In this document: in pieces, positions 7,711-18,604 of the stretch
How the letters are laid out: each line of letters starts with the position of its first letter
Position numbering within the stretch: the stretch's first letter is position 1
Position numbers and translations under genes: made by a program
Origin: Ruegeria sp. SCSIO 43209
GTDB taxonomy: Bacteria > Pseudomonadota > Alphaproteobacteria > Rhodobacterales > Rhodobacteraceae
Reading direction: 5' to 3'
DNA: 64,000 bases
Assembly: GCF_019904295.1 (NCBI RefSeq)
Contig: NZ_CP065359.1
Location: 2,877,001 to 2,941,000, forward strand
The notes under the pieces: generated by a model
Databases searched by the model: none
Told to the model about the DNA's origin: nothing
Seen by the model: only the letters and a program-made list of their open reading frames with translations

Positions 7711-8592
7711 GTGAACCTACTCCTAACAGTGTTCGAAATCGTTGCCCCGGTGTTCCTTCTGGCCGGGATCGGGTTTGCGTGGGTCAAGCTCGGCTTCGAG
7801 TATCGGTTACAATTTGTCACGCGGTTTGCGGTGACGCTTGCAGTGCCCAGCCTGATCTTCGTAGCCTTGATGCAAACCGACATTCCTGGCGGTGAATTGA
7901 CCGTTTTCACGCTCGCTGCGATTGCATCACATGTTGCTTTGGCGGTGGTTTTCTGGGTCTTTGTACGTGCCTCAGGGCTTGAGCAGCGGACCTACCTGTC
8001 ACCTCTTATCTTCGGTAACACTGGGAATCTGGGCCTGCCTTTGTGCATCTTTGCCTTTGGACAGGCTGGGTTGGGTTTCGCGGTGATCTTTTTGGCCGTA
8101 ACCGCTCTGTTTTCTTTTACCTACGGTATCTATCTGGTCGCGGGGCGTGGCGCCTTTGGCAAGGTTCTGCGCGAGCCGATGGTCTGGGCCACGCTGTTGG
8201 GGGCATTGTTTCTGTGGCGTGGATGGCAGACGCCACTGTTTCTAACCAACACGCTGGAACTGTTGGGCCAGATGGCGGTGCCTATGATGCTGATCACCCT
8301 TGGGGTCGCGATTGCACGCCTGACAACACAGAAGCTGCAACAGGCTATATGGTTGTCCTTGCTGAAACTCGCGGTGTGCTTCGGGTTGGGCTGGGCTCTT
8401 GCCATCAGTTTTGGACTGGGTCCTGTAGCCTTCGGAGTTCTGGTTTTGCAAATGTGTGCGCCGGTCGCCGTCACCTCATACCTGCTGGCAGAGCGGTTTG
8501 ATGTGGATTCCGACGCGGTTGCAGGCATGGTCATGGTCTCGACAGTATTGTCGGTCGCCGCATTACCGATAATTCTCGCTATTATTCTGTAA
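7711..8592 (+). CDS. AEC family transporter (auxin efflux carrier-like permease)
   Basis: The 293-residue integral membrane protein starts at a GTG codon (7711) behind CGGGGAAAC. About ten hydrophobic helices and the family motif NTGNLGLPL near the middle support the AEC family, whose bacterial members move small carboxylates or amino-acid derivatives. The gene stands alone between hspQ and a lipoprotein gene, so the substrate cannot be inferred from context. Confidence 0.88.
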   Translation: MNLLLTVFEIVAPVFLLAGIGFAWVKLGFEYRLQFVTRFAVTLAVPSLIFVALMQTDIPGGELTVFTLAAIASHVALAVVFWVFVRASGLEQRTYLSPLIFGNTGNLGLPLCIFAFGQAGLGFAVIFLAVTALFSFTYGIYLVAGRGAFGKVLREPMVWATLLGALFLWRGWQTPLFLTNTLELLGQMAVPMMLITLGVAIARLTTQKLQQAIWLSLLKLAVCFGLGWALAISFGLGPVAFGVLVLQMCAPVAVTSYLLAERFDVDSDAVAGMVMVSTVLSVAALPIILAIIL

Positions 8593-8652
8593 CGATTGTG
8601 ATTTCCTCAGAGCTCAATCTGCGCTAGAATAAAGAAAAAAGGCACGAGGCAC

Positions 8653-9234
8653 ATGAGCAGAATTCTTTTCGTACTCTTCGGGGTGCTGCTTTTGGCATCC
8701 TGTGGTGGCGGGTCCAAACAGCCACCGAGCAGACTGAATGACGCGTGCAGCATTGCGCGCGAAAAACCCGATTATATCAAGGCCTTCAAAAGCACCGAGC
8801 GCAAATGGGGTGTCCCCGTTCACGTTCAGATGGCCACGATTTACCAAGAAAGCCGTTATCGCGCAGATGCGCGCACACCGCACAAATACGTGCTGGGCGT
8901 CATCCCGATGGGTCGCCAAAGCAGTGCTTACGGCTATGGTCAGGCACTTGATGGCACGTGGGAGCAGTATCAACGCGAAACCGGCAAACGCCGCGCCAAG
9001 CGGGATCGCATCCGTGATGCATCGGATTTCATTGGCTGGTACATGAACAAAAGCTATGAGCGGAACGGGATTCATCCCACCGACGCGCGTAACCAATACC
9101 TGGCCTATCACGAAGGGCAAACCGGCTACGCGCGCGGCAGCTACAACAGCAAATCTTGGCTGTTGAACGTTGCGAATGATGTAGACGCCCGAGCGCAACT
9201 GTATCAGGCGCAGCTGGCGAACTGCCGTTACTAA
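8653..9234 (+). CDS. SLT-domain lytic transglycosylase-like lipoprotein
   Basis: The 193-residue protein begins with a signal peptide and lipobox LLASC, so Cys17 is the lipid-modified residue. The mature part carries the lysozyme-like signature of SLT proteins: YQESRYR with the presumed catalytic Glu, then AYGYGQALDGTW. Such enzymes cleave peptidoglycan between MurNAc and GlcNAc. A GAGG ribosome site precedes the ATG. A terminator that overlaps the end of lolA follows it. Confidence 0.87.
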   Translation: MSRILFVLFGVLLLASCGGGSKQPPSRLNDACSIAREKPDYIKAFKSTERKWGVPVHVQMATIYQESRYRADARTPHKYVLGVIPMGRQSSAYGYGQALDGTWEQYQRETGKRRAKRDRIRDASDFIGWYMNKSYERNGIHPTDARNQYLAYHEGQTGYARGSYNSKSWLLNVANDVDARAQLYQAQLANCRY

Positions 9235-9236
9235 AC

Positions 9237-9279
9237 AAACCCTGTCAGGTCAGCGATCGTCTGACCTGATACGGGTTTT
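9237..9279 (+). terminator. Rho-independent terminator overlapping the lolA 3' end
   Basis: The stem TCAGGTCAG (9245-9253) / CTGACCTGA (9261-9269) has a 7-base loop, an outer AACCC/GGGTT pairing and a TTTT run at 9276-9279. It terminates the lipoprotein gene. Its left arm lies over the lolA stop codon at 9250-9252, so the same DNA is used by both convergent genes. Confidence 0.7.
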
Positions 9280-9846
9280 GCTTGAAAACACGCTGGAATC
9301 GAGGTTTCCGCCTTCAGTCAACGGCCCCAGCAGTACGGTCGTTTGACTTCCAGCGTTATCGTGGATCACCCATTTGCGCAGCTCAACCGGATTGGATGTA
9401 AACATTAACTCGATCCGCCCGCTTTCCGGGTTCTTGGGGTCCTGAGCCGTCACAACCGTGGCGGTCCCGTCAAAATCGTGCCCAACAACCATATTGGCTT
9501 GCCCCAGATTGACATTCCGCGCCAACACCAGTGACAGCGGTGTGCGTTTCAGCGGGTACTGTTCGGGCGGCTGATTGGATTTCGGGTCAAAGATCTGCAC
9601 CGTCCCCGACCGCGCCAAAACTACCGCGCTGTTGGGCGGATCATATTCGAACCGCATTTTTCCGGGCCGCTCGAGCCACAGCTTACCGGTGCTAAGCGAT
9701 CCGTCATCATTCACCTGCGTGAATGTGGTCTGAACCGTCTTCATCTGGTTCAGGTAGTTAGAGATTTGCGACAGTGGCAGCTTTTCAGCCGCCCACGCGG
9801 CGGGCGCAGCCAGTGTCAGAGCAAGGGCAAAAGCAATCTGTTTCAT
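9250..9846 (-). CDS. lolA: Outer membrane lipoprotein carrier LolA
   Basis: The 198-residue protein has a signal peptide (MKQIAFALALTL...AWA) and the LolA fold with TTFTQVNDDG, GKLWLERPGKMRFEY and PLSLVLARN. LolA shuttles lipoproteins through the periplasm from LolCDE to the outer membrane. It lies directly downstream of ftsK on the same strand, 39 bases after the ftsK stop, an arrangement often seen in alphaproteobacteria. Confidence 0.93.
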   Translation of the reverse strand: MKQIAFALALTLAAPAAWAAEKLPLSQISNYLNQMKTVQTTFTQVNDDGSLSTGKLWLERPGKMRFEYDPPNSAVVLARSGTVQIFDPKSNQPPEQYPLKRTPLSLVLARNVNLGQANMVVGHDFDGTATVVTAQDPKNPESGRIELMFTSNPVELRKWVIHDNAGSQTTVLLGPLTEGGNLDSSVFSSKTRIRSDDR

Positions 9847-9885
9847 AGGACCCAGATAGGCGTTCTGCCCTTGTTATTAAATATC

Positions 9886-12804
9886 TTACTGCTCGGGGAC
9901 GAGGATTTCGCGTTTTCCAACGTGATTTGCCCCGGAAACAACGCCTTCGTCCTCCATCTGCTCAACAAGCCGCGCAGCTTTGTTGTAGCCAATGGCAAGT
10001 TTTCGCTGAATGTAGGACGTCGAGCATTTGCGATCTTTGATCACAATCGCCACTGCCTGGTCGTAAAGGGCGTCTTCTCCGTTCGTGTTGCCACCCGTGT
10101 TCAGGCCCAGAACAGCGTCGATATTGTCAGCCTTTTCCTCGGCCGGGCCATCTACCACGCCACTCATGTAGGCCGGCGGGCCGAACTGTTTCAGGTGGTT
10201 GACGATTTCTTCGACCTCTTCATCCGAGACAAACGGACCGTGACAACGGGTGATCTTCGCCCCGCCCGCCATATACAGCATGTCGCCCTGCCCCAGAAGT
10301 TGTTCGGCACCCATCTCGCCCAAAATGGTGCGACTGTCGACTTTCGAAGTCACCTGGAACGAAATACGGGTCGGGAAGTTCGCCTTGATCGTCCCGGTGA
10401 TCACATCAACAGAGGGGCGCTGAGTGGCCATGATCAGGTGAATGCCCGAGGCCCGCGCCATCTGCGCCAGACGTTGAATGCAGGCCTCGATCTCCTTGCC
10501 CGCAACCATCATCAGGTCAGCCATCTCGTCGACGATCACAACGATATAAGGCATTGCTTCGGGCGCGAATTCTTCGGTCTCGAACATTGGCTCGCCGGTT
10601 TCATCGTCAAAGCCGGTCTGGACCGTGCGGCTGAACATCTCGCCCTTGGATAGCGCATCCTTCACGCGGCCATTGTAGCCCGCGATATTGCGCACGCCCA
10701 TTTTGGACATTTTGCGATAGCGATCCTCCATCTCGCCCACGACCCATTTCAGGGCCACAACCGCCTTTTTCGGGTCGGTCACAACGGGCGAAAGCAGGTG
10801 CGGGATACCGTCATAGACCGACAGTTCCAGCATCTTGGGGTCGATCATGATCAGGCGGCACTCATCCGGCGTTAGCTTATAAAGCAGCGACAGGATCATC
10901 GTATTGATTGCCACCGACTTACCGGAACCAGTCGTACCAGCGATCAAGAGGTGAGGCATTTTTGCCAAGTTCGCCACCACGGACTCACCGCCGATATCCT
11001 TGCCCAACGCCAAGGGCAGCGCATGATTACCATCGCCGAAATCGCGACTGGCGAGGATTTCGCGCAGCACCACCATCTCACGGTTTTCATTGGGCAGTTC
11101 AATGCCAATAACCGAGCGCCCCGGTAGAGTTGAAACCCGCGCGGACAAAGCCGACATTGAGCGCGCGATATCGTCGGCCAAACCGATCACACGGCTGGCT
11201 TTTAAACCCGGTGCAGGCTCCAATTCGTACATGGTCACAACCGGACCGGGGCGGACACTTACGATCTCGCCCTTGACGCCGTAGTCATCCAGCACGTTTT
11301 CCAGCATCCGCGCATTTTCCTCGAGCGCCTCATCGCTTAGGTGATGGCGTTGGATGCTTGCAGGGTTGGACAGAAGGCCCAGCGGTGGCAGTTCGAAGTC
11401 GGAATGCCGTTCCTCGAAAGAAAGTGTCGGCTGTGCTTCGGCTTGCGCCCTGCGCGAAGGTGGAGGAGTGCGTCGGACCGGTTGAGCTACTACAGGTTTA
11501 CGCGGCTCAGCGACAGGAATCTTGACAGCCTGTCTCGGTTGGAGCGCGGGTTCGGGGGCATCATCAAACACGGCCTCATCATCATAGTCCGGTTCGGAAA
11601 CATAGTCCTGCTGCATCCAATTATCAGCCTCGGAGTCAGCCGCCAGCGTCTCAACATCAGATCCTGCTGTCAGCGGTGGTTCGGGGGGCAAACCTGCAGA
11701 GGTCATCGGGGGTTCGGGCGGCAACTCGTCTGCCGCGCCAGAGTTCAAAATCAACGGGTCAGGTCCCCTGCCCCGCCCTTTGGTCAATGGCAAGTTGGGA
11801 TCGGGTTCGGGCGTTAGCACACCAGCGGCCACTTTACGATTGCGCACAGCGGCGGAAATCTTGGACCGGATGCGATCCTCACCCGGCATGTCGTAATACC
11901 CTTCGACCGCAACGTTTTCGACCAACTCAGGCTCGGGCATTGGGTCAGGACGACGGATCAGGGAAGGCATCCGAGCCAGAAGGCCTGTCTTGGCGACAGG
12001 TTCCTGCGCTTCAATCTCAGGGTCTTCAAAGACCGGATCAGCGTAGGCCAGGTCGTCGTCAAAATCCGCCTGAACCGGAACTGCACGTTCGGCCTTGCGC
12101 TCGGCCCATTGGGCCTTCCGGTCCCGTGCTGCCCGCGCTGTCGCCGATGCCCCGCGTCCCAGCGCGTTCATCAACAGATCATAGGCCATGACCAGTCCCA
12201 ACAGAAACGCCCGGAAGCCATTGCGAATGTCCGCTTTGCCGAAACCCAACACGAATACACCCAGAGCCAGCATACCGACCGCCATCGCCAGCGACATCAG
12301 CTTGACCAGGAAGTGCGATGAGATCGGCAACAAAGTCAAAATCGCGCCCATCACTGTATCGCCGAATAGACCACCCAAGCCATAGCTGTGCGTCGTCCGC
12401 CATTCGGCACCCGGTACCAGAGTCGCTGCATAGACAGCCAGAACGGCGATCCAGATCGGCGCAAAAATCAGGCGGGCAATGGCACGGTCTTCACCTAAAT
12501 GACCTGCAAATCGAACGCCCCAAGTGATCAGCACCAAGGCGACACCCAAGCTGCCCCAACCCACGATCATAAACAACGGCGCGGCAATCGAGGCCCCGAC
12601 GCGCCCCATCCAGTTTTGCACGGGCGCATCGGTCGAAACCATCCAGTTTGGATCATCGGGCGTATAGGACCAGATCATCGCTGCAGCGGCCAACCCTAAC
12701 AGGATCAAAGCGATCCCGATCAGTTCTTTGCTACGCCGTTCAATGGCGGCTTGCGTGTTGCTGTCCAGCAGCGGGTCACGGTTTCGCGCGTTATATGATG
12801 CCAT
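9886..12804 (-). CDS. ftsK: DNA translocase FtsK
   Basis: The 972-residue protein has four to five N-terminal membrane helices (about residues 30-200), an acidic and proline-rich linker (about 240-480), the motor domain with Walker A GTTGSGKS at about 623-630 and [11 protein letters not shown], and a C-terminal gamma winged helix ([20 protein letters not shown]). It pumps chromosome termini through the septum and activates XerCD at dif. The ATG at 12804 has a GAGGG site; a GTG at 12822 overlapping the aminotransferase stop is the alternative start. It is probably cotranscribed with the aminotransferase gene upstream and lolA downstream. Confidence 0.96.
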   Translation of the reverse strand: MASYNARNRDPLLDSNTQAAIERRSKELIGIALILLGLAAAAMIWSYTPDDPNWMVSTDAPVQNWMGRVGASIAAPLFMIVGWGSLGVALVLITWGVRFAGHLGEDRAIARLIFAPIWIAVLAVYAATLVPGAEWRTTHSYGLGGLFGDTVMGAILTLLPISSHFLVKLMSLAMAVGMLALGVFVLGFGKADIRNGFRAFLLGLVMAYDLLMNALGRGASATARAARDRKAQWAERKAERAVPVQADFDDDLAYADPVFEDPEIEAQEPVAKTGLLARMPSLIRRPDPMPEPELVENVAVEGYYDMPGEDRIRSKISAAVRNRKVAAGVLTPEPDPNLPLTKGRGRGPDPLILNSGAADELPPEPPMTSAGLPPEPPLTAGSDVETLAADSEADNWMQQDYVSEPDYDDEAVFDDAPEPALQPRQAVKIPVAEPRKPVVAQPVRRTPPPSRRAQAEAQPTLSFEERHSDFELPPLGLLSNPASIQRHHLSDEALEENARMLENVLDDYGVKGEIVSVRPGPVVTMYELEPAPGLKASRVIGLADDIARSMSALSARVSTLPGRSVIGIELPNENREMVVLREILASRDFGDGNHALPLALGKDIGGESVVANLAKMPHLLIAGTTGSGKSVAINTMILSLLYKLTPDECRLIMIDPKMLELSVYDGIPHLLSPVVTDPKKAVVALKWVVGEMEDRYRKMSKMGVRNIAGYNGRVKDALSKGEMFSRTVQTGFDDETGEPMFETEEFAPEAMPYIVVIVDEMADLMMVAGKEIEACIQRLAQMARASGIHLIMATQRPSVDVITGTIKANFPTRISFQVTSKVDSRTILGEMGAEQLLGQGDMLYMAGGAKITRCHGPFVSDEEVEEIVNHLKQFGPPAYMSGVVDGPAEEKADNIDAVLGLNTGGNTNGEDALYDQAVAIVIKDRKCSTSYIQRKLAIGYNKAARLVEQMEDEGVVSGANHVGKREILVPEQ

Positions 12805-12818
12805 TTTGCCCTCGTACC

Positions 12819-14000
12819 TCACGAATAGATGCAGTCGCGGAGTGTAATCAGCCCGCGCTTCATCTCTGTTTTTGGGGCCACCATCGCGACCCGGATAAAT
12901 TGCTCGCCCGGGTTTTGCCCCAGATCACCTTGAGAAAGATATGCACCCGGCAGAACCCGTACGCCGGTTTCCTGCCAAAGCTTCAATGCGGTTTCTTCGC
13001 CGTTTTCGACGGGTAGCCACAGGAAGAACCCGGCCTCGGGCGGCATGTAGCCCTGTACGCCTGCGAAAACCTCATCCGCGACGGCGTATTTCTCCTGATA
13101 CAGCGCGCGGTTTTCCTGCACATGCGCTTCATCGGCCCAAACCTTGGCGGCGGCGGCCTGCAGTGGGGCGGGCAAAGGGGCACCCGCATAGCTGCGCAAC
13201 AGTTTGACACGGCTGATTGTTTCAGGTCCACCTGCGATCAGCCCCGACCGCAGCCCGGCCAAGTTCGACCGCTTGGACAGAGAGTTGAACAGCGTGACAC
13301 GTTCGGGGTCAGCACCCAGTTCCTGCGCAACGGTCAGCGCGCCAACCGGCGCGGCGTCGCGGTAGATTTCGGAATAGCATTCATCGGCAAAGATACGGAA
13401 ATCGTACTTTTCAGCCAATTGAATCAGCTCGGCCCAGTAATCGCGCGAGGCGACCGCCCCCTGAGGGTTCGCGGGCGAGCAGATATAGGCTACAGCAGTA
13501 CGGTTCAGAACCTCTTCGGGCAGGCCTGCATAGTCTGGCAAATGGCCAGTGGCAGCGGTTGCCGGCACGAAATATGGCTGCGCACCGACCGAAATCGAGG
13601 CAACCATGTAGACCTGATAGAAGGGGTTCGGGCACAGAATGATCGGTTGCTGCCCATTTTTCTGCTCGGGGCAGAGCGCCATTGCAGCGTTATAAAGACC
13701 CTCGCGCGTACCGTTCAGTGCCATCACATTGGCATCTGCATCCATCGACACACCATAGCGGCGGTTGATCCAATCCGTGATCGCTGCGCGCAATTCAGGT
13801 GAGCCTTCGTTCGGGGGATAGCCCTGAAACCCGGCGGCGTTTTCCATGATCACGTCAGTCACCCAAGATGGGAAATCATGCTTGGGCTCGCCAATGGTCA
13901 TGTGAACGACTTCACCACCCGGCTGATGATGATCCAACAGGGCGCGCAGACGCGGAAATGCGTATTCCGGTAGGTTCGAAAACCGCTCGGGGAAATTCAT
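12819..14000 (-). CDS. PLP-dependent class I/II aminotransferase (DapC-like)
   Basis: This 393-residue fold-type I aminotransferase has NGTREGLY, the SPANPQG motif, [10 protein letters not shown] and the PLP-binding lysine Lys243 in [14 protein letters not shown]. The sequence resembles the group annotated as succinyldiaminopimelate transaminase (DapC) or aspartate aminotransferase, which would place it in lysine and peptidoglycan precursor synthesis; the exact substrate is inference. Its stop is beside the ftsK start. A GAGGCAG ribosome site precedes the ATG. Confidence 0.88.
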   Translation of the reverse strand: MNFPERFSNLPEYAFPRLRALLDHHQPGGEVVHMTIGEPKHDFPSWVTDVIMENAAGFQGYPPNEGSPELRAAITDWINRRYGVSMDADANVMALNGTREGLYNAAMALCPEQKNGQQPIILCPNPFYQVYMVASISVGAQPYFVPATAATGHLPDYAGLPEEVLNRTAVAYICSPANPQGAVASRDYWAELIQLAEKYDFRIFADECYSEIYRDAAPVGALTVAQELGADPERVTLFNSLSKRSNLAGLRSGLIAGGPETISRVKLLRSYAGAPLPAPLQAAAAKVWADEAHVQENRALYQEKYAVADEVFAGVQGYMPPEAGFFLWLPVENGEETALKLWQETGVRVLPGAYLSQGDLGQNPGEQFIRVAMVAPKTEMKRGLITLRDCIYS

Positions 14001-14108
14001 GATACTGCCTCAATTTCGGGGTCATTTTGCGCCCCGTTTTATGGCAGATTACAGATCGACCCGGGCTTCGTCCAGACAAAGAGGTGCCGAATCAGGGGAT
14101 TGTGGCAT

Positions 14109-15437
14109 TCAGGTCAAAGCGCTTTCGGCTGCTGACCCGAGCCGTAACAAGGCCTCTTCCGACCCCGGATAGCCCAACATCATCAGCCCGCAACCGGGTG
14201 TTCCCGTGGGCAAAGTCAGTGCCGCAAGCCCCATCAGATTGCCGATCCGGGTGTTGCGGAGAGCCAAGAGATTTTCGGTAACATAGTAGTCATGATCATT
14301 CATCAACCGGTCGAGATTGGGCGGTAGGATCGGGGCCGTCGGCGCAAGCACGGCGTCAAAGCCCGCAGTGGCCGCATCCCAAGCCTGTCGACAAGCGGTT
14401 AGTTTCGACCAAGCGGCCACGTAATCGGGGCCGGAATAGGCCTTGCCCATTCGGAACCGTTCAAGGATTTCGGGATACATCGCTTCGGGGTTCGCTTCTA
14501 TCACATCTCGCCACAAGCCGTAGGCTTCGGTTGTATAGAGCACACCCGACAGGCTCATCGCTTCGTTCAGCTCAGGCACGTCAAGCGGAACGATCTCGGC
14601 CCCGGCCTCTTTCAGGCGCACCAGCGCCTCATCATAGGCCTTAGCGGGTGCTTCGCGCAGATCGTCCTTGGCGACGTTCTGTAAATCAGCAAAGCGGCGA
14701 CCGATCAATGACGCCCCGCGCAGATCAGCCGGGGCGGTGCCCTCAAGCACAGCAAGCATATGTGCGGCGTCCTCAACTGATCGCGCCAGAGGCCCAACGG
14801 TATCGAATTTCAGACACAGCGGCACGACGCCCTCAAGGCTAACGCGCCCCGCCGTGGTTTTCAGCCCCACCAGATCGTTCCAGGCCGAGGGAATCCGCAC
14901 CGATCCACCCGTGTCCGAGCCAACGCCGCCTGCAGCAAGCCCCCAAGCCACCGAAGCTCCTGCACCTGAAGATGAGCCGCCCGGCACTGCGTCTTCGTCA
15001 TTCACGCATGGAGGCGTAGCCGTCACAGGGTTTAGACCCAAACCCGAGAACGCCAATTCGCTCATATGCGTTTTACCCAGACAGACCGTACCCATCGCGG
15101 TCGCGTTCCGCACCACCTGCGCATCGGATTCGGGCACGCGGCCTTCCAACAGGGCCGAACCGGCCTCGGTCCCTACGCCTGCCGTGTCAAACAGGTCTTT
15201 CCAGCTGATCGGGACGCCATCCAACAAAGACCGCCGCAGGCCAAGCTTGGCCCGCTCTTGCGCCGCAAGGGCCTCGGCGCGGGCGCGATCGTGGGTCACC
15301 CGGGCATAGATCCGATCGCGATGTGGATGGGCGTCAATCGCGCTCAGATAAGTTTCTGTCAGTTCAACCGGATCGATCTGCCCCATTCCGATACCACGGC
15401 CCAAATCACATGCCGTCATGGTCAGCCAGTCTTGCAT
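14109..15437 (-). CDS. Amidase signature family hydrolase
   Basis: The 442-residue protein from the ATG at 15437 (GGGAGGGG site) has the amidase-signature catalytic set: Lys80 in ISWKDLFDTAG, the Ser-cisSer region at 155-156 in GGSSSGAG, and Ser179 in GSDTGGSVRIPS. A longer frame reaching 15650 would overlap the divergent UbiH-like gene and is rejected. Family members hydrolyse amides ranging from small aliphatic ones to aminoacyl-tRNA; with no gatB or gatC nearby, GatA is unlikely. The substrate is unknown. Confidence 0.9.
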   Translation of the reverse strand: MQDWLTMTACDLGRGIGMGQIDPVELTETYLSAIDAHPHRDRIYARVTHDRARAEALAAQERAKLGLRRSLLDGVPISWKDLFDTAGVGTEAGSALLEGRVPESDAQVVRNATAMGTVCLGKTHMSELAFSGLGLNPVTATPPCVNDEDAVPGGSSSGAGASVAWGLAAGGVGSDTGGSVRIPSAWNDLVGLKTTAGRVSLEGVVPLCLKFDTVGPLARSVEDAAHMLAVLEGTAPADLRGASLIGRRFADLQNVAKDDLREAPAKAYDEALVRLKEAGAEIVPLDVPELNEAMSLSGVLYTTEAYGLWRDVIEANPEAMYPEILERFRMGKAYSGPDYVAAWSKLTACRQAWDAATAGFDAVLAPTAPILPPNLDRLMNDHDYYVTENLLALRNTRIGNLMGLAALTLPTGTPGCGLMMLGYPGSEEALLRLGSAAESALT

Positions 15438-15489
15438 CCGGTCCCCTCCCGAGTAGTTCCGTGATCGGACGGTAGCGACAGGACCGCAC

Positions 15490-16752
15490 ATGGACAATCC
15501 CGAAAGGGCGCGCATATTGCAGCACATGGAACACAGATCCGATATCCTGATCGTTGGTGGTGGCCTGAACGGCCCTGCCCTTGCGCTGGCGCTGGCCCAG
15601 ACCGGGCATTCAGTCGTGGTTGTTGACGCTCTGGCAGAGAAAGTGCGCAAGAATGCGGCCTTCGACGGGCGCGCCTATGCGCTGGCATTGGCGTCGCAAC
15701 GTCTGCTCGACGCGATAGGCGTTTGGGAAAAGGTGGAAGAGCGCGCCCAGCCGATGCTGGAGATCAAGGTAACGGATGGCCATGCCGGTGCCGGACCTTC
15801 CCCGTTCTTCATGCATTTTGATCATGCCGAGATCGAAGAAGGCCCGATGGGCTATATGGTTGAAGATCGCCACCTGCGGCGGGCTTTTCTGGAGGCCATG
15901 ACCGAACAAGACGGGATTACCGAAATCAGCGGCAAAACGGTCGTGTATCAGGACATCTCGGCAAACGGGACAACGCTGACGCTAGATGACGGTGCCACCT
16001 TGTCCGGCAGCCTACTGGTGGGTTGCGATGGCCGCCGCAGCGGCACCGCTATGCGCGCCGGAATCAAACGAACCGGCTGGGACTATGGCCAGACCGCTCT
16101 GGTCTGCGCCATTGAACACGAGCTACCGCATCACGGTATCGCCCATCAGTTCTTCATGCCCCCCGGCCCGTTGGCGATTCTGCCGCTGACAGGGAACCGC
16201 AGTTCCATCGTCTGGAGCGAACGCACTGAGACGTCCGCGCAGATCAATGCGCTGCCCGAGGCAGATTACCTACAAGTTCTGCGCCCGCGCTTTGGCGATT
16301 TCCTGGGGGATATCCGCCTGCAGGGTGACCGGTTCACATACCCGTTGAACCTGACCATCGCCAATTCCTTCATCTCGGACCGGTTGGCTTTGGTCGGAGA
16401 CGCCGCCCATGGCATGCACCCCATCGCCGGGCAAGGCCTGAACGCAGGCCTGCGTGATGTCGGTGCATTGGCCGAGGTTCTGACCCTTGCGGGACGACGT
16501 GGCGAGGATATCGGATCAACGCTTGTGCTGGAGCGCTATCAAGAGTGGCGCCGGTTCGACACAGCCTCGCTTGCGATGGCGACTGATGTGTTCAACAAGC
16601 TGTTTTCGAACGACAATCCCCTGCTCCGCATAGGTCGGGATATTGGAATGGGTATTGTCGGGTCGCTGCCCGGACTGCGCCGAGGCTTTGTGCGCGAAGC
16701 GGCAGGTTTGACCGGCGATCTACCTAAGCTGCTGCAGGGACACCCGATCTAG
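15490..16752 (+). CDS. UbiH/UbiF/Coq6-family FAD-dependent hydroxylase
   Basis: The protein has about 420 residues with an N-terminal dinucleotide motif [15 protein letters not shown], a middle DGRRSG motif, and the second FAD motif [23 protein letters not shown] typical of ubiquinone-ring hydroxylases. It most likely adds one of the hydroxyl groups of ubiquinone at the inner membrane. The ATG at 15490 follows AGGA with good spacing; an ATG at 15526 would remove 12 residues and cannot be excluded. It is divergent from the amidase gene and overlaps the Trm112 stop by 4 bases. Confidence 0.9.
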   Translation: MDNPERARILQHMEHRSDILIVGGGLNGPALALALAQTGHSVVVVDALAEKVRKNAAFDGRAYALALASQRLLDAIGVWEKVEERAQPMLEIKVTDGHAGAGPSPFFMHFDHAEIEEGPMGYMVEDRHLRRAFLEAMTEQDGITEISGKTVVYQDISANGTTLTLDDGATLSGSLLVGCDGRRSGTAMRAGIKRTGWDYGQTALVCAIEHELPHHGIAHQFFMPPGPLAILPLTGNRSSIVWSERTETSAQINALPEADYLQVLRPRFGDFLGDIRLQGDRFTYPLNLTIANSFISDRLALVGDAAHGMHPIAGQGLNAGLRDVGALAEVLTLAGRRGEDIGSTLVLERYQEWRRFDTASLAMATDVFNKLFSNDNPLLRIGRDIGMGIVGSLPGLRRGFVREAAGLTGDLPKLLQGHPI

Positions 16753-16934
16753 TCCAGCTCTCGGGCCTCATCCACTAGCATCACTGGAATACCGTTGCGG
16801 ATTGGAAAGGCCAGAGCGGCGGCTTTTGACACCAGCTCTTGCCGTTCGGCATCATAGTGCAGCGTCGTGTGGGTCTGCGGACAAATCAACGCCTCAAGCA
16901 TATGGCGGTCAAAGGCGTGTTCGGTATCGCTCAT
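16749..16934 (-). CDS. Trm112 family protein
   Basis: The small 61-residue protein has the [13 protein letters not shown]...[11 protein letters not shown] signature of the Trm112/YcaR family. In other organisms Trm112 proteins stabilise methyltransferases that act on tRNA, rRNA and release factors. Only one of the usual zinc cysteines is kept (Cys18), common in bacterial members. Its ATG overlaps the stop of the Lon-domain gene by 4 bases (ATGA), so the two are translationally coupled. Confidence 0.85.
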   Translation of the reverse strand: MSDTEHAFDRHMLEALICPQTHTTLHYDAERQELVSKAAALAFPIRNGIPVMLVDEARELD

Positions 16935-17572
16935 TGCAGTTTTTCCTCATTCGATCCGCCGCGCATGGCGAATTCAATCAATGTCACCAATGTCTCGCGC
17001 CGGGTGCGCAGGCAGGGGGCCTCAAGCAGGGCTTGCTTTTCCTCGGGGTCAAACTCTAGCATCATTGACAGGGAATTGACCAAAAGCTCGTCATCGGCAT
17101 CTTTCATCGTGTCCCAATCGGTGGACAACTGACGGGACGAAAAAAACCGTTCCAACAGCCGCAGGAACCTGTTCCGATCAAAACCGTCATCTACCTCGGC
17201 CTTGCCCAGATCACGGTCAAACCCGTCCCAAGACACCGAAACCCGGCGATACGGGGTGAAACTGTCCAACTCTGATTTGACCCTGAACCGAGAGATTCCC
17301 GTCAGCGTAATCAGATACCTGCCGTCTTCGGTCTCGGAAAACTGGGTGACCCGTCCAGCGCATCCAATCTGGTGCAACTTAGTTTCGTCCCCCTGACAGG
17401 TATTCGGTTGAACCATCCCGATCAGGCGTTCTTGCGTTTTCAGCGCGTCGTCCAGCATCTGCAGGTAGCGCGGCTCAAAAATATGCAGCGGCAGGCGAGA
17501 CCGTGGCAGCAGCAGCGCTCCGGGCAAGGGGAAAACGGATACCGTTTCCGGCAAATCGGCAGGATGCATCAT
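16931..17572 (-). CDS. Lon N-terminal (LON substrate-binding) domain protein
   Basis: The 213-residue protein consists of a LON/PUA-like domain ([28 protein letters not shown], broken here only by its motif limits) plus a helical tail, without the AAA or protease domains of Lon. Such stand-alone proteins are widespread in alphaproteobacteria and have no proven function; a role in substrate selection or chaperoning is guessed from Lon. Two ATGs lie in tandem at 17572 and 17569. It is in one operon with the thioredoxin-TPR gene upstream and Trm112 downstream. Confidence 0.86.
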   Translation of the reverse strand: MMHPADLPETVSVFPLPGALLLPRSRLPLHIFEPRYLQMLDDALKTQERLIGMVQPNTCQGDETKLHQIGCAGRVTQFSETEDGRYLITLTGISRFRVKSELDSFTPYRRVSVSWDGFDRDLGKAEVDDGFDRNRFLRLLERFFSSRQLSTDWDTMKDADDELLVNSLSMMLEFDPEEKQALLEAPCLRTRRETLVTLIEFAMRGGSNEEKLQ

Positions 17573-17599
17573 GTACCCGAGTTTAGTTCTGATCGGAGA

Positions 17600-18517
17600 T
17601 TAGGCAAATATCATCGAGCTGAGCTTGCGCCGCCCGTTCAGAACAATCGGGTCATTGGGCTTGAGCGCATCGAAAATTGTGAAGAGCTGCGCCTTTGCTG
17701 CCCCATCATTCCACTCGCGATCGCGGCGGAACAATTCCAACAGTTGAGCCACTGCCTCTTCGACATCGCCATTGGCATGCAGGGCCTGCGCCAGATCGAA
17801 ACGGGCTTGATGGTTGTCTGGCTCGGCCTCAACTGTTGCAGTCAACTCACCTACCGGACCAGCATCTGCAGCCTGCTTGGCCAATTCCAGTTGCGCATGG
17901 GCCGCTTCAACCTCGGGTGAAGTGGAAATCTCGGCAGGCGCACCATTGAGGATCGCCTCAGCCTGATCCAGATCCCCCGATGCAATATGCGCGCGCACCA
18001 ACCCGCCATAAGCGGCGGCGTGATTGGGGTCTTCACCCAGTATGGCGGCAAAAGTCTGTGCCGCGTCTACAGCGGCCCCCTCGGTCAACATTTCTTCGGC
18101 AGCCTGCACAGCATCATCCAGTTGACCACCCGGGCTTTCACCGCCCGCGGCTTCGATCACACGATCGATAAAGGCCTTGATCTCGGACCCTGGCAAAGCG
18201 CCCTGAAACCCGTCGATCGGTTGGCCTTTGTGAAATGCATAGACCATCGGAATCGACTGGATGCGCAGTTGTCCTGCAATCATCTGCGCTTCGTCCACGT
18301 TGATCTTGACCATCTTGACCGCACCCTTGGCAGCGGTCACGGCCTCTTCCAACGCCGGGCCCAGCGTTTTGCAGGGGCCGCACCAAGGCGCCCAGAAGTC
18401 AACGATGATCGGCGTCTCTTGTGAGGCTTCGACCACATCGGCCATGAAGGTGGCCTCGGTCCCGTCTTTAATCAGATCAGTGGCTTGGGGGCTGCCTGCG
18501 CCGTTCAGAAGGTCCAT
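17600..18517 (-). CDS. Thioredoxin-TPR protein (CnoX/YbbN-like)
   Basis: The 305-residue protein starts with a thioredoxin domain that has the active site WCGPC at Cys46/Cys49 and continues with an alpha-helical TPR-like region of about 170 residues (AAEEMLTEGA, YGGLVRAHIASGDLDQAEA, FDLAQALHANGD). E. coli CnoX, formerly YbbN, has this architecture and acts as a redox-controlled holdase that passes clients to GroEL. E. coli CnoX lacks a redox-active CxxC, whereas here both cysteines are present, as in other alphaproteobacteria. Confidence 0.88.
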   Translation of the reverse strand: MDLLNGAGSPQATDLIKDGTEATFMADVVEASQETPIIVDFWAPWCGPCKTLGPALEEAVTAAKGAVKMVKINVDEAQMIAGQLRIQSIPMVYAFHKGQPIDGFQGALPGSEIKAFIDRVIEAAGGESPGGQLDDAVQAAEEMLTEGAAVDAAQTFAAILGEDPNHAAAYGGLVRAHIASGDLDQAEAILNGAPAEISTSPEVEAAHAQLELAKQAADAGPVGELTATVEAEPDNHQARFDLAQALHANGDVEEAVAQLLELFRRDREWNDGAAKAQLFTIFDALKPNDPIVLNGRRKLSSMIFA

Positions 18518-18604
18518 GGCTTATACTCTCTGGTTCGAACTTGCGCCCTATATGCAGCCCAATGCGGCAGAAACCAAGGGGAGAGTTCGGCGAATTTGCT
18601 TCGG

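Noticed and set aside
9766..10653. 295-codon open frame on the plus strand
   Set aside because: It is antisense to ftsK and lolA and shows no domain.
14015..14045. CGGGG...CCCCG hairpin with TTTT on the plus strand
   Set aside because: No plus-strand gene ends there; on the coding strand it is only a short stem in the aminotransferase leader.
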